This document shows positions 34,351 to 42,207 of a stretch of DNA of 64,000 nucleotides, piece by piece (position 1 is the first letter of the stretch; each line of letters begins with the position of its first letter). A program made the translations under genes and the position numbers. The notes below the pieces were generated by a model that made no database searches, was not told the DNA's origin, and was given only the letters and a program-made list of their open reading frames with translations. This DNA comes from Palsa-189 sp963803735 (lineage in GTDB: Bacteria > Acidobacteriota > Terriglobia > Acidiferrales > UBA7541): assembly GCA_963803735.1 (NCBI GenBank), contig CAWDNV010000022.1, positions 248,001 to 312,000 on the forward strand, given 5' to 3'.

Positions 34351-34844
34351 GCTTGTTCCTCCACATCCTGTTGCACGAGGAACAGCAGCACGATACCGAC
34401 TACGGTGAACATGCGGAATGCGGCGTCCTGACCATTCCAATTCTTCGACTGCCACATCAGGAACCACTCGCCTCCCACGCTGAGAAACGCCACCAGCCAT
34501 TGCAGAAGGCCCACCGTAAGGCCGATGATCGCCACCCCCTTGGCTGACTGGAAGCTAGCCGCGGTGCCCCGCAACGTGCCTGCGAGCTTCACTCCACCCA
34601 CAAAGCACAGGAGCATGGTGAGCGCTTCCCAGGCGATGATTGCCACATAAAATGCGGTATGCAAAGCCGGCGTGTTGATCGCACGCCACATCCCTCGGTT
34701 CCCCGGGAAAGTCGAATCCATCATCAGTACATGCCGCACGAACTGATAATTCGAATCGTAATCGGTCGTGTTATTGAACACGACGAATGCGTAGTAGAAC
34801 GCCACTGCAAACACCAGCAACATCTTCGCGACGCGCAGAGTCAT
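34347..34844 (-). CDS. DUF2165-family small membrane protein
   Basis: 165 residues with about four helices. The family blocks are AVAFYYAFVVFNNTTDYDSNYQFVRHVLMMD, MWRAINTPALHTAFYVAIIAWEALT and WLVAFLSVGGEWFLMWQSKNWNGQDAAFRMF. Function unknown. It starts in a 4-bp overlap (ATGA) with the upstream cytochrome gene, suggesting that the two act together, perhaps as a membrane-anchored redox unit. Confidence 0.9.
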   Translation of the reverse strand: MTLRVAKMLLVFAVAFYYAFVVFNNTTDYDSNYQFVRHVLMMDSTFPGNRGMWRAINTPALHTAFYVAIIAWEALTMLLCFVGGVKLAGTLRGTAASFQSAKGVAIIGLTVGLLQWLVAFLSVGGEWFLMWQSKNWNGQDAAFRMFTVVGIVLLFLVQQDVEEQA

Positions 34845-35602
34845 CGTTTTTCCGCCGGAACAAATGTTGCAAAGTAATCCCGCAAGGCCCGGAGCGTCGC
34901 GTCATCGTAGTCGGGATTTCCCGGCATTTGCGCCTGTGCATTTTCCTTTTTCGGATCGCGCACATAAGCCGAAAAATATTCTGGCGCGCCCGACGCGAAG
35001 ACTCCCAGCGCCAGCCAGGGACGTCCCGATTTTTGCTCACTCTGTCGGCCTGAGTTGTGGCAGTGAAAGCAATTCTGCTGCGCGATTTTGTAGCCCGCCT
35101 GCACGGAAGCATCACCCGCTTGCGGTCCGTGCGGAGCAATCTCGCCAAAAACGGCATTTTCGTGGTGAAACTCTAGCCGCACGACTCCCCAAGGGATTTG
35201 TGCTTCGTCACTGTGCGAAAGAATCTTGAAGCTTGGCGTGAACCTCGGGTGAGAAATCATGTAGGGCCCCATGTCGTAGCGATGCGTCCCGGGGTCCTTG
35301 GGCCACCGTGAAGGAGGTTCGCCGTTTACCAGCAGCACCAGCAGCGGGTGGTGCTCTTTCACATATGCACGAGGGTAGGCTGCCCGATATTTGTCATCGC
35401 AAATCGCCAAGACCAGATCGGCGGAAGGTTCAGCACCCAGTAGTGGCGCCAAATCCTCTAGGGCTATCCCGCTGATTTTAGTGGGGCCGGAAAAATTGGG
35501 ATCGTCTTTTACCGTGTAAGTGACAAGGCTCACGGCCAGAAGCGAATCAAGCGTCACATAGCGCGTTGTTCCCGTCGGAAGCCCTGCTAGATCGCCGCCC
35601 AC
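34841..35602 (-). CDS. Periplasmic molybdopterin-oxidoreductase-like plus cytochrome c protein, 5' frame broken
   Basis: The open frame starts at a GTG (35602). Its first 140 residues resemble the Oxidored_molyb (sulphite-oxidase-type) fold (YVTLDSLLAV, GIALEDLAPLLGA, DDKYRAAYPRAYV, PPSRWPKDPG, YMISHPRF), although the usual cofactor Cys is not evident. The C-terminal part is a cytochrome c domain with CFHCH and the distal-Met candidate QMPGNPDYDD. Such a protein must be exported, yet this frame has no signal peptide. One is present upstream in another frame (35604-35759). A frameshift at about 35640-35690 is therefore likely. Confidence 0.7.
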   Translation of the reverse strand: MGGDLAGLPTGTTRYVTLDSLLAVSLVTYTVKDDPNFSGPTKISGIALEDLAPLLGAEPSADLVLAICDDKYRAAYPRAYVKEHHPLLVLLVNGEPPSRWPKDPGTHRYDMGPYMISHPRFTPSFKILSHSDEAQIPWGVVRLEFHHENAVFGEIAPHGPQAGDASVQAGYKIAQQNCFHCHNSGRQSEQKSGRPWLALGVFASGAPEYFSAYVRDPKKENAQAQMPGNPDYDDATLRALRDYFATFVPAEKR

Positions 35603-35603
35603 T

Positions 35604-35759
35604 TCAAGATCCGAAGACAGCTTTCGCGTAACGTTCAGAGGACAGCAGTGATCGGGCGGAAGATGCGGTCAACGCATCAGCGCCAGCCATAGCCATCTTG
35701 ATCGAAATGAGGAGTACAACCCCAGCAGCTATGAGTAAGGCAGCCGAACTTGATCGCAT
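35604..35759 (-). other. Orphan signal-peptide frame upstream of the cytochrome gene
   Basis: ATG 35759 opens a 51-codon frame with a clean signal peptide (SSAALLIAAGVVLLISIKMAMAGA) that ends at a TGA at 35604-35606, just before the cytochrome frame. The cytochrome frame itself reads LNVTRKLSSDLEVGGDLAG upstream of its GTG, as a mature protein would, until a TGA at about 35672. One indel between the two would join signal and mature parts. Confidence 0.6.
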
Positions 35760-35861
35760 GGCGTATCCTAACGCATGCGCGTTTGCGCGTAAGCGAGAAA
35801 TTAGTCTGATCGCGCATGTGTTAAAGTGCTTCCCATTTCGGTAGCGGAGGCGAAAACAAGC

Positions 35862-36320
35862 ATGGCATCGGGAACGGAAAAGCGACTTCGTAAACTTGGC
35901 ATTACTCTTCCCACGCTACCCTCGCCCGGTGGCAATTACCTTTCCGCGAAAACAATCGGGAATCTCGTTTTTCTCGCAGGCGTTATTTCCACCGGTCCCG
36001 AAGGCGTGATTACAGGAACAGCTGGTCTCGATCGTACCGTGGACGACGCCTACGCAGCCGCTCGCGCGTGTGCGCTCACGCAATTGGCGGTTCTGCAGCG
36101 TCATCTTGGCTCTCTCGACGAAATCAAAGGGATCGTCAGCGTCAACGGCTACGTCAACGCGATTCCAGGCTTTTCCGATACTCCTAAAGTTATTAATGGC
36201 GCATCCGATCTTTTCATCGAGCTCCTGGGTGAATCTGCCCGGCACGTAAGAGCCGCCATAGGCGTTTCCGCGCTGCCGCGCAATGCACTGGTCGAACTCC
36301 AAATGACCGTCGAAATTTAG
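35862..36320 (+). CDS. RidA/YjgF-family protein (imine deaminase type)
   Basis: Start at ATG 35862 with GGAGG 11 bp upstream; 152 residues. The blocks GNLVFLAGVISTGPEG, TVDDAYAAARACALTQLAVLQRHLGSLDEI and VNGYVNAIPGFSDTPKVINGASDLFIELLGESARHVRAAIGVSALPRNALVELQMTVEI fit the longer YjgF-like group. The usual RidA active-site Arg is plausible in HVRAAIGV. RidA proteins hydrolyse reactive enamines/imines; RutC does a similar job for an aminoacrylate in pyrimidine breakdown. It is 6 bp upstream of the formamidase gene, so the two are one unit. Confidence 0.87.
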   Translation: MASGTEKRLRKLGITLPTLPSPGGNYLSAKTIGNLVFLAGVISTGPEGVITGTAGLDRTVDDAYAAARACALTQLAVLQRHLGSLDEIKGIVSVNGYVNAIPGFSDTPKVINGASDLFIELLGESARHVRAAIGVSALPRNALVELQMTVEI

Positions 36321-36326
36321 AGCGCC

Positions 36327-37262
36327 ATGACCGAACACAATCTTTCGGCTCGGCCTACACATTCCCGCTGGAACCGCGCTCTGCCGCCGCGCCTTACGAT
36401 CGAACCGGGCGACACAGTTCATTTCGAATGTCTCGACTCCAGCGGCGCGCAGGTTCATCCACAAATGACCCTGCCCGAGTACCTGAAAATCGATCGCGGA
36501 CTCATCCACGCGCTCACCGGTCCGGTGTTCGTGAACGGCGCCGAACTAGGCGACGTGCTCCAAATAGACGTCCTCGAAGTGGCGCACAAGGGCTGGGGAT
36601 GGACGAGCGTCGTCGAAGGCCTGGGATTTCTGAAAGAGCGATTCTCAGATCCATTTTTGTTTTTATGGAAACTCGAGCGCGAAATCAGCCGCTCGCTGGC
36701 TCCGGCTGTTGTTTCCCTTCGTCCTTTCTGTGGAATTATGGGCGTCGCGCCAGATACCGACGGCGAGTTCCGCACGCGCCCTCCGGGCATTTTCGGCGGA
36801 AACATGGACGTTCGCGAGCTTTGCAGCGGCGCCACTCTTTACCTCCCGGTTCTGAATAAGGGCGCTCTTTTTTCAGTCGGCGATGCTCACGCCGCGCAAG
36901 GCGATGGCGAAGTTTGCATCAATGGCATTGAGTGCCCGGTTGACGTCACCTTGCGCTTTCACCTGCACAAGCGCCGTCCATTGCCCGGGCCCATCGTCGA
37001 ATCCGCTCCGCATATCAAGCAGGATCTCGAAACCGCGTGGATCGTCATCGAATCGGGGACCGATGCGACCGCTGCCGCCCGCGCGGCCACCTCCCGGATG
37101 ATCGATTTGCTTGTGGACCGCTGGGGTTTTAGCGACGTTCATGCCTATCTGCTCTGCAGCGTCGCGTTGCATCTGAAATTCAGCCAGGTAGTCAACGAGC
37201 CCATGTTCACCGTGAGTGCCGCAATACCGAAAAGCGTGCTGCCAGCCAGGAGAATGTTTTAG
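36327..37262 (+). CDS. Acetamidase/formamidase family protein
   Basis: 311 residues of the FmdA/AmdA family. Blocks are LTIEPGDTVHFECLDSSGAQVHPQM, LTGPVFVNGAELGDVLQIDVLEV, FCGIMGVAPDTDGEFRTRPPGIFGGNMDVRELCSGATLYLPV and GALFSVGDAHAAQGDGEVCINGIE, the last with the conserved DAHAAQGDGE. It hydrolyses short amides such as formamide to acid and ammonia. Paired with RidA, it could clear the last small fragments of a heterocycle. Convergent with the leftward operon ending at 37298. Confidence 0.92.
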   Translation: MTEHNLSARPTHSRWNRALPPRLTIEPGDTVHFECLDSSGAQVHPQMTLPEYLKIDRGLIHALTGPVFVNGAELGDVLQIDVLEVAHKGWGWTSVVEGLGFLKERFSDPFLFLWKLEREISRSLAPAVVSLRPFCGIMGVAPDTDGEFRTRPPGIFGGNMDVRELCSGATLYLPVLNKGALFSVGDAHAAQGDGEVCINGIECPVDVTLRFHLHKRRPLPGPIVESAPHIKQDLETAWIVIESGTDATAAARAATSRMIDLLVDRWGFSDVHAYLLCSVALHLKFSQVVNEPMFTVSAAIPKSVLPARRMF

Positions 37263-37297
37263 TCCGACCGAAAAAATCGTCGTGAATCCATATTTTC

Positions 37298-38122
37298 CTA
37301 AGAGGCTCGCACGGTAACCGAGAGCGTCTCGATTGATGCGGCCGCAAATGCGCGTTGCAGTTCCGACGCAGAAGCAAACACTTTTCCCGCCACTTGACGC
37401 GCGGGGAATGTGAATTTCAATAGCGGCTCCGCGAATGGGTATGGATCAAGCACGAACTCTCGCGGACCCGCCGAACGCACTTCCACTCGCGCATGCCCAC
37501 CACTTCGTAGCGGCAAAGGGTGCTGCAAATGCGCTGGCTGCCGAAAATCCACGCATGTCAGTAGCGAAAGATTGTCGGTCGCTTGCAGCAATCGGAAATG
37601 ATCGAGCACCGTCGCATCGCTGGTTTGTTCCGCGGTGAACTTGGGCTCGGCGGCAATTCGGAGCCGAAGAGTTTTTTGCAATTGCAACTGTTGCTGAAGA
37701 AATTCGTCGAGCAGCGGCAACTGATCCGGCGAGATCGTTGAGCGGTCTGCATGTTCGCTCAACAAATTATAAGTGTGCATGGAAATGAGCAGCGCAGCGT
37801 AGGCATCCTCTTCTGCGATCAGCCGCACGGCGCGATCGCGCACGGCGAGGTAATCCGCCAAATCGATCTCTTCGAAAGCGGAATACTTGCCCACAAGCTC
37901 CACCGAGAATGCGCTCGGCTTCCCTTGCCGCGTGATTTGCGGCGAGCCGTCTCGCGCCGCCCAGCCATCGTCGTGCCGGGCGATGCCTTTAAGGACGTTC
38001 GCCCGCGGCTCGGGCGGAAGAAAGCGCTCGTTGCCCCAGTGCTCGGCGAAAGCACCGGCGAGCCGCGCATGATCGGGATGGGTCACCAGCCACCATCCGG
38101 TCTCCGTTTCTAGGCGCAGCAT
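37298..38122 (-). CDS. DUF3891-family protein
   Basis: The start is set at ATG 38122 (MLRLETETGWWLVTHPDH), because the family begins with this segment; an ATG at 38185 would overlap the ABC gene by 32 bp. 274 residues. The blocks WWLVTHPDHARLAGAFAEHWGN, VLKGIARHDDGWAARD, AALLISMHTYNLLSEHAD and a His/Asp pattern (HDDGW, HTY) recall the HD-like hydrolase fold often proposed for DUF3891. No enzyme activity is known. It is the last gene of the leftward operon 37.3-44.1 kb. Confidence 0.8.
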   Translation of the reverse strand: MLRLETETGWWLVTHPDHARLAGAFAEHWGNERFLPPEPRANVLKGIARHDDGWAARDGSPQITRQGKPSAFSVELVGKYSAFEEIDLADYLAVRDRAVRLIAEEDAYAALLISMHTYNLLSEHADRSTISPDQLPLLDEFLQQQLQLQKTLRLRIAAEPKFTAEQTSDATVLDHFRLLQATDNLSLLTCVDFRQPAHLQHPLPLRSGGHARVEVRSAGPREFVLDPYPFAEPLLKFTFPARQVAGKVFASASELQRAFAAASIETLSVTVRAS

Positions 38123-38153
38123 GTCTCGGCTTTCTTCATCGAATTCGGTCCCC

Positions 38154-39704
38154 TCATGTGCTTTCCTGCGCACGAGCGGATTCATGCCACCTGTGAAGGA
38201 AATACCATTCGAAAAACATCACCAGAAAGAAAAACGCAAATCCCAGCACCGTGGCCGCGGCCACCAGCGCAAAAAGGTAGTCGGTCTGCAATTGGGACGA
38301 AGCATAGAGGATCGAATAGCCGAGCCCTCCCGCACCTACGCGGCTCGAGCCCGCGTACAACTCGCCCGTGATCGCGCCAATCACCGCAATACCGCTGGCG
38401 ATGCGAATCCCTACAAAAAGCGAGGGGACTGCATACGGCAGGCGCAGCTTGAACAGTATTTGCGCCGGGGACGCGTTGTGCATAAGGAAGAGATGCACAA
38501 GGTTCTCTTCGACGCTGATCAATCCCTGCGTTGTGTTGGCGATGATCGGCGCAAGGGAGATGATGAATGCGATGAACGCGACCGCCGGTGTTCCACCACC
38601 GATCCACATCAGGATCAGCGGAGCGACAGCAACGATGGGAACGGTCTGCAAAAGGATCGTATATGGATAAAGTGTCCGCCGCACCCACCGGAATTGCGCA
38701 AAAACCAGTGCGATCAGGACGCCGACAATAATGCTGGCGATTAACCCGCCTGCGGATTCCACGGCGGTGATGCTCAGCGATGCGAGAAGCGAAGAGGAGC
38801 GGCTAATTGCCACGCGGGTTACTGCCAGCGGCGACGGCAGCATATACGGTGGGACATGAAATATCCACAAAACGAGTTGCCAAATCAGCAGTAGCGCAGC
38901 AAATACTGCGATCGCATTGGCCACGTTTATGAGTCGCGCTTTCATTGGGCAATCGCGCCCGCGCAAGATGTGGGATACATTGGCGACGAGCGCACCGAAT
39001 TCGGGCGTTTCGCGAAGGGCAGCAGTGCGGGGAAACGGCAGATCGATTGCGAATACCTTATGAATGCGTCCCGGATGCGTGGCGAGGACAATGACTTCAG
39101 ACGAGAGAAAGACCGCCTCTTCCACAGAATGCGTGACAAACACGGCTGTCCATCCCTGCTCTACTTTCAGGCGCAGCAATTCCTCATTCAAACGATCCCG
39201 TGACATTTCATCGAGCGCCGCGAAGGGTTCGTCCATCAGCAGAAGTTTCGGGCTGGTCGCGAGAGCCCTTGCAATGGAGACTCGCATTTTCATGCCGCCG
39301 GAAAGGTCGCGCGGATAAAACTTCGCGACTTGCTCGAGTCCCACCAGCCTGAGCAGCGCTTCGGTTTTTTCTCGTCTTTGAGCCTTGTTAATCCCGTCAA
39401 GTTCGAGACCAAGACCAACGTTCTGCGCTACCGGCCGCCAAGGCAAAAGTGTCGCGTCCTGAAAAATGAACGATACAGTTTCGCGGGCATCCTTTGGCGC
39501 CATTCCGTCGACCGTTATCGTTCCTTGTGTTGGAGATGTAAGCCCGGCAATTAATTTCAGCACGGTCGATTTGCCGCATCCGGAAGGGCCGATAAGGGTG
39601 ACAAACTCTCCCTTCTGAACCTTGAGATCCAGTCCCTGAAGCACAATGCCACTCTTGTCGTAGCCCTTACTGACGTTCGCAAAATCGATTTGAGGAGGCA
39701 TCAT
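38154..39704 (-). CDS. Fused ABC transporter ATPase-permease (nitrate/sulphonate/thiamine-precursor type)
   Basis: 516 residues. Residues 1-250 are an ABC ATPase: Walker A GPSGCGKST (39-47), Q-loop FQDATLLPW, signature LSGGMKMR (134-141), Walker B LLLMDEP (154-160) and switch His192. From Met254 on, a six-helix BPD_transp_1 permease follows, with the EAA-type loop in the segment HNASPAQILFKLRLPYAVPSLFVG. This fold is shared by SsuBC, TauBC and ThiZX. In most genomes the two parts are separate genes; here they are one frame. The binding protein is probably the NMT1-like lipoprotein at 44258. Confidence 0.92.
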   Translation of the reverse strand: MMPPQIDFANVSKGYDKSGIVLQGLDLKVQKGEFVTLIGPSGCGKSTVLKLIAGLTSPTQGTITVDGMAPKDARETVSFIFQDATLLPWRPVAQNVGLGLELDGINKAQRREKTEALLRLVGLEQVAKFYPRDLSGGMKMRVSIARALATSPKLLLMDEPFAALDEMSRDRLNEELLRLKVEQGWTAVFVTHSVEEAVFLSSEVIVLATHPGRIHKVFAIDLPFPRTAALRETPEFGALVANVSHILRGRDCPMKARLINVANAIAVFAALLLIWQLVLWIFHVPPYMLPSPLAVTRVAISRSSSLLASLSITAVESAGGLIASIIVGVLIALVFAQFRWVRRTLYPYTILLQTVPIVAVAPLILMWIGGGTPAVAFIAFIISLAPIIANTTQGLISVEENLVHLFLMHNASPAQILFKLRLPYAVPSLFVGIRIASGIAVIGAITGELYAGSSRVGAGGLGYSILYASSQLQTDYLFALVAAATVLGFAFFFLVMFFEWYFLHRWHESARAQEST

Positions 39705-41416
39705 TCACCAGACTCAGTTACTGGCAAATAAAGTGCGGCCGGATGATCGGGGTCGTGAAAGACAAATTGCGTCGAGCGCTTCCAATCCCAGGAAGTAGCG
39801 CGGCACGAAGGCACTTCGGAGCAGGGATTTCGATCGTAAAGGGGAAAGGCGCTGCTTGTGATCTCCAGGCGAACGCGTTCGCCAGCCGCAAAAACGCAGG
39901 ACGTCGGCTCGAGATCGAACTCCCACAGATGAATTTTGTCCGCAGCGTATCCCGACTCCGCAAAAAGCCAACTCGAACGCGCGATGCCGATGCAGATGAA
40001 TTCCGCCGTGCCGTTCGGCTTCACGCGAACGAGCTTGGCCGTGAAGTCGGTGTGCACCGCCGACGTGGAGCAATAGAGTGAAACTCGCGGTGTCCCGAAA
40101 ATTCGAAGAGGTTCGGTAAGGGGCCCAGTCGAGTAGACAAGAATGTTGTTGCCCATCTCCAGCGTCGCTTGATCAAACATACCTGCGGCGGCGGAAGGCC
40201 CACCGGGTGCGACAACGGGCACCTCGGGATCATAAACGAACACGTCAGGCGGCTCTTCGATTTGCGGCGTGACGTTGGAAAGTTCGCCGTCCCCCTTTCG
40301 CGAATTTGCCTTGCCGCCACTATGTAAATAGATGGCGTATTTCGCGTCTCGCGGCCAGCTGTCTGCGTAGCGCCACTGGTTCTCGCCAAGAACAAAGTGG
40401 CGAATTTTAGGCTCCGATACAAACTCGTGTGAGTCCATTAGCCAGTGATTGAACCATCGAAGAAGGATTCCGTCGGTGTCGAGCAATGCCTGGCAGCCGA
40501 AATCTCCCGCTCCGATTCGGTCTCCCCAGGGTATGTGAACCCATGGCCCGGCGATCAAGTATTGGTTTTCGCGCGCGCGATCGGTGGCCGCATGCTCAGA
40601 AAGCGCGAGAAACCCGTCGATACTTCCATGCGAGAACATGTCATACCATCCGGAGATGTGCAGCGCCGGAACCCCGATTTTGTGGACCCAATGGCTGATA
40701 TCCAAGGACGACCAATACTCTCCTGGCTCATCATGGTCGAACCAATCGAGTACATAGGACGGCACGCCTTCGCCTTGGATCGCCGGATGCGCGTGGAAGG
40801 GAAGTACGCTGTTTTGCGCCGCGAGATTGGCCCAGGCCGCCTCAAGGCGGTCGCTGGCCTCGCGAAGCCTTAGCCGTCTGGTGTGCTCCTTGAGTAGCTG
40901 AATGCCCCAGCCCAAACTCGACGCGAGCCGCAGCGCGCCTTGATGATAAAACCAACTGTGATAGAGATCGTGGGCTGTCATACCGGGAGCGATGCAAACC
41001 AGGCCTTCGGGATCTTGGGCGGCAGCGAGCAGTTGCGTCATGCCTTGATACGAGAATCCGTACATGCCGATGCGTCCATTCGATTCGCCGCGGGTTCGCA
41101 GCCAGGCGATCGTCTCCGCTCCGTCGCGGCCCTCGTTGCGAAAGGGATAGAATTCGCCGTCGGAATCGCCGCGCCCACGAACGTCCTGAATCACCACGTT
41201 GTAGCCATGCCTGGCGAACCACACCGGATGCGCATACACGACCGTCGAGGCGATGTCGCGCCCGTATGGCTGTCGCATCAGCAAAGTAGGGTTGGGGCCG
41301 GGGCGTTGCGGGTAATAGTGATCCGAAACGAGTTCCACGCCGTCGGACATGCGGCAGCGAACGCCTCGTTCGAGGCGCACTCCGTCGCCGCAATCGACCC
41401 GATTCGAGCTGTTCAT
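39701..41416 (-). CDS. CocE/NonD-family (S15) hydrolase
   Basis: 571 residues. The N-terminal segment CRMSDGVELVSDHYYPQ, the nucleophile elbow GMYGFSYQGM (Ser122), the QDVRGRGDSDGEFYPF oxyanion region and a C-terminal jelly-roll (PTSCVFAAGERVRLEITSSAFPLYDRNP) are typical of cocaine esterase and X-Pro dipeptidyl-peptidase relatives. Hydrolyses an ester or amide, substrate unknown. It overlaps its neighbours by 4 bp on both sides (ATGA), so it is part of a tightly coupled operon. Confidence 0.9.
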   Translation of the reverse strand: MNSSNRVDCGDGVRLERGVRCRMSDGVELVSDHYYPQRPGPNPTLLMRQPYGRDIASTVVYAHPVWFARHGYNVVIQDVRGRGDSDGEFYPFRNEGRDGAETIAWLRTRGESNGRIGMYGFSYQGMTQLLAAAQDPEGLVCIAPGMTAHDLYHSWFYHQGALRLASSLGWGIQLLKEHTRRLRLREASDRLEAAWANLAAQNSVLPFHAHPAIQGEGVPSYVLDWFDHDEPGEYWSSLDISHWVHKIGVPALHISGWYDMFSHGSIDGFLALSEHAATDRARENQYLIAGPWVHIPWGDRIGAGDFGCQALLDTDGILLRWFNHWLMDSHEFVSEPKIRHFVLGENQWRYADSWPRDAKYAIYLHSGGKANSRKGDGELSNVTPQIEEPPDVFVYDPEVPVVAPGGPSAAAGMFDQATLEMGNNILVYSTGPLTEPLRIFGTPRVSLYCSTSAVHTDFTAKLVRVKPNGTAEFICIGIARSSWLFAESGYAADKIHLWEFDLEPTSCVFAAGERVRLEITSSAFPLYDRNPCSEVPSCRATSWDWKRSTQFVFHDPDHPAALYLPVTESGE

Positions 41417-42207
41417 TTTCCGCGCTGATCCGGATAACGAAACATGGCCTCGAGCAGCTTCGCGATCTGCGCAGAAGCTTCTTCGATCCAGCGCTCACCC
41501 TTTTCCGGCGTTGCCGGACGCGGATCGCCAAGTACGCCGCTCGGAGCTATGTCGGCAGTAAGCCAGGAAAAGATCGCCGGCGCGTTCTCTGGACGCAGCA
41601 ATTCCGGTTTGGCAATGTCCGCGATGTAATTCGTCGTATAGGCGGAGTGGTCGACGAGTTTGGGCATGGACGCCAACAGAAATGAAGTTTCGACTTCCCC
41701 GGCGTGGAAGCCGTAAGCGCGTTCTTGTGGATTGAGACCTTCGAAGGGAACGCCGCCGGAGCCGTGCAGCGCAAACATCCGAAGGCCGAATTCGGCGCGC
41801 AGATCGCGGGCCATCACGTCGATTAGCGAAGTGTTGCCACCGTGTGTGTTGTAGAGCACGACCTTTTTGAAGCCGGCGCTCGAAAGACTTGCGCCAAGAT
41901 CACGCAAGACTGCCATGAACGTCGACGCGCTCAGCGATAGAGTCCCGGGGAAGCCAATATGCTCGTTGCTTTTGCCATAGTGCACGGGCGGCAGCGCATA
42001 GACGGGTAAGTCCGGCGCGAGTTTTTCGAGAGCGCGCCCGAGTAGAAGATTGTTGATGAGAGTGTCGGTCGCAAGCGGCAGATGGGGACCGTGCTGTTCA
42101 ATGGCTGCGGTGGGCAAAACAAGCAGCGTAGATTCCCGCGGCAATGCGTCGACTTGCTTCCAATTCAGGTAGGCGAAATTGCGCGAATCGGGGATCCACG
42201 TCTTCAC
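41413..42207 (-). CDS. Creatininase-family metal amidohydrolase
   Basis: 264 residues. Metal-site residues typical of creatininase are visible: Glu37 and His39 in AAIEQHGPHLPL, Asp48 in ATDTLI, the NTHGGNTSL loop with His122, and Glu171 in FHAGEVETS. The family includes creatinine amidohydrolase, ArfB (a formamide hydrolase acting on a pyrimidine) and MftE. In this operon a cyclic or formyl amide of an N-heterocycle is a reasonable substrate, which is inference. Length is normal. Confidence 0.9.
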   Translation of the reverse strand: MKTWIPDSRNFAYLNWKQVDALPRESTLLVLPTAAIEQHGPHLPLATDTLINNLLLGRALEKLAPDLPVYALPPVHYGKSNEHIGFPGTLSLSASTFMAVLRDLGASLSSAGFKKVVLYNTHGGNTSLIDVMARDLRAEFGLRMFALHGSGGVPFEGLNPQERAYGFHAGEVETSFLLASMPKLVDHSAYTTNYIADIAKPELLRPENAPAIFSWLTADIAPSGVLGDPRPATPEKGERWIEEASAQIAKLLEAMFRYPDQRGK

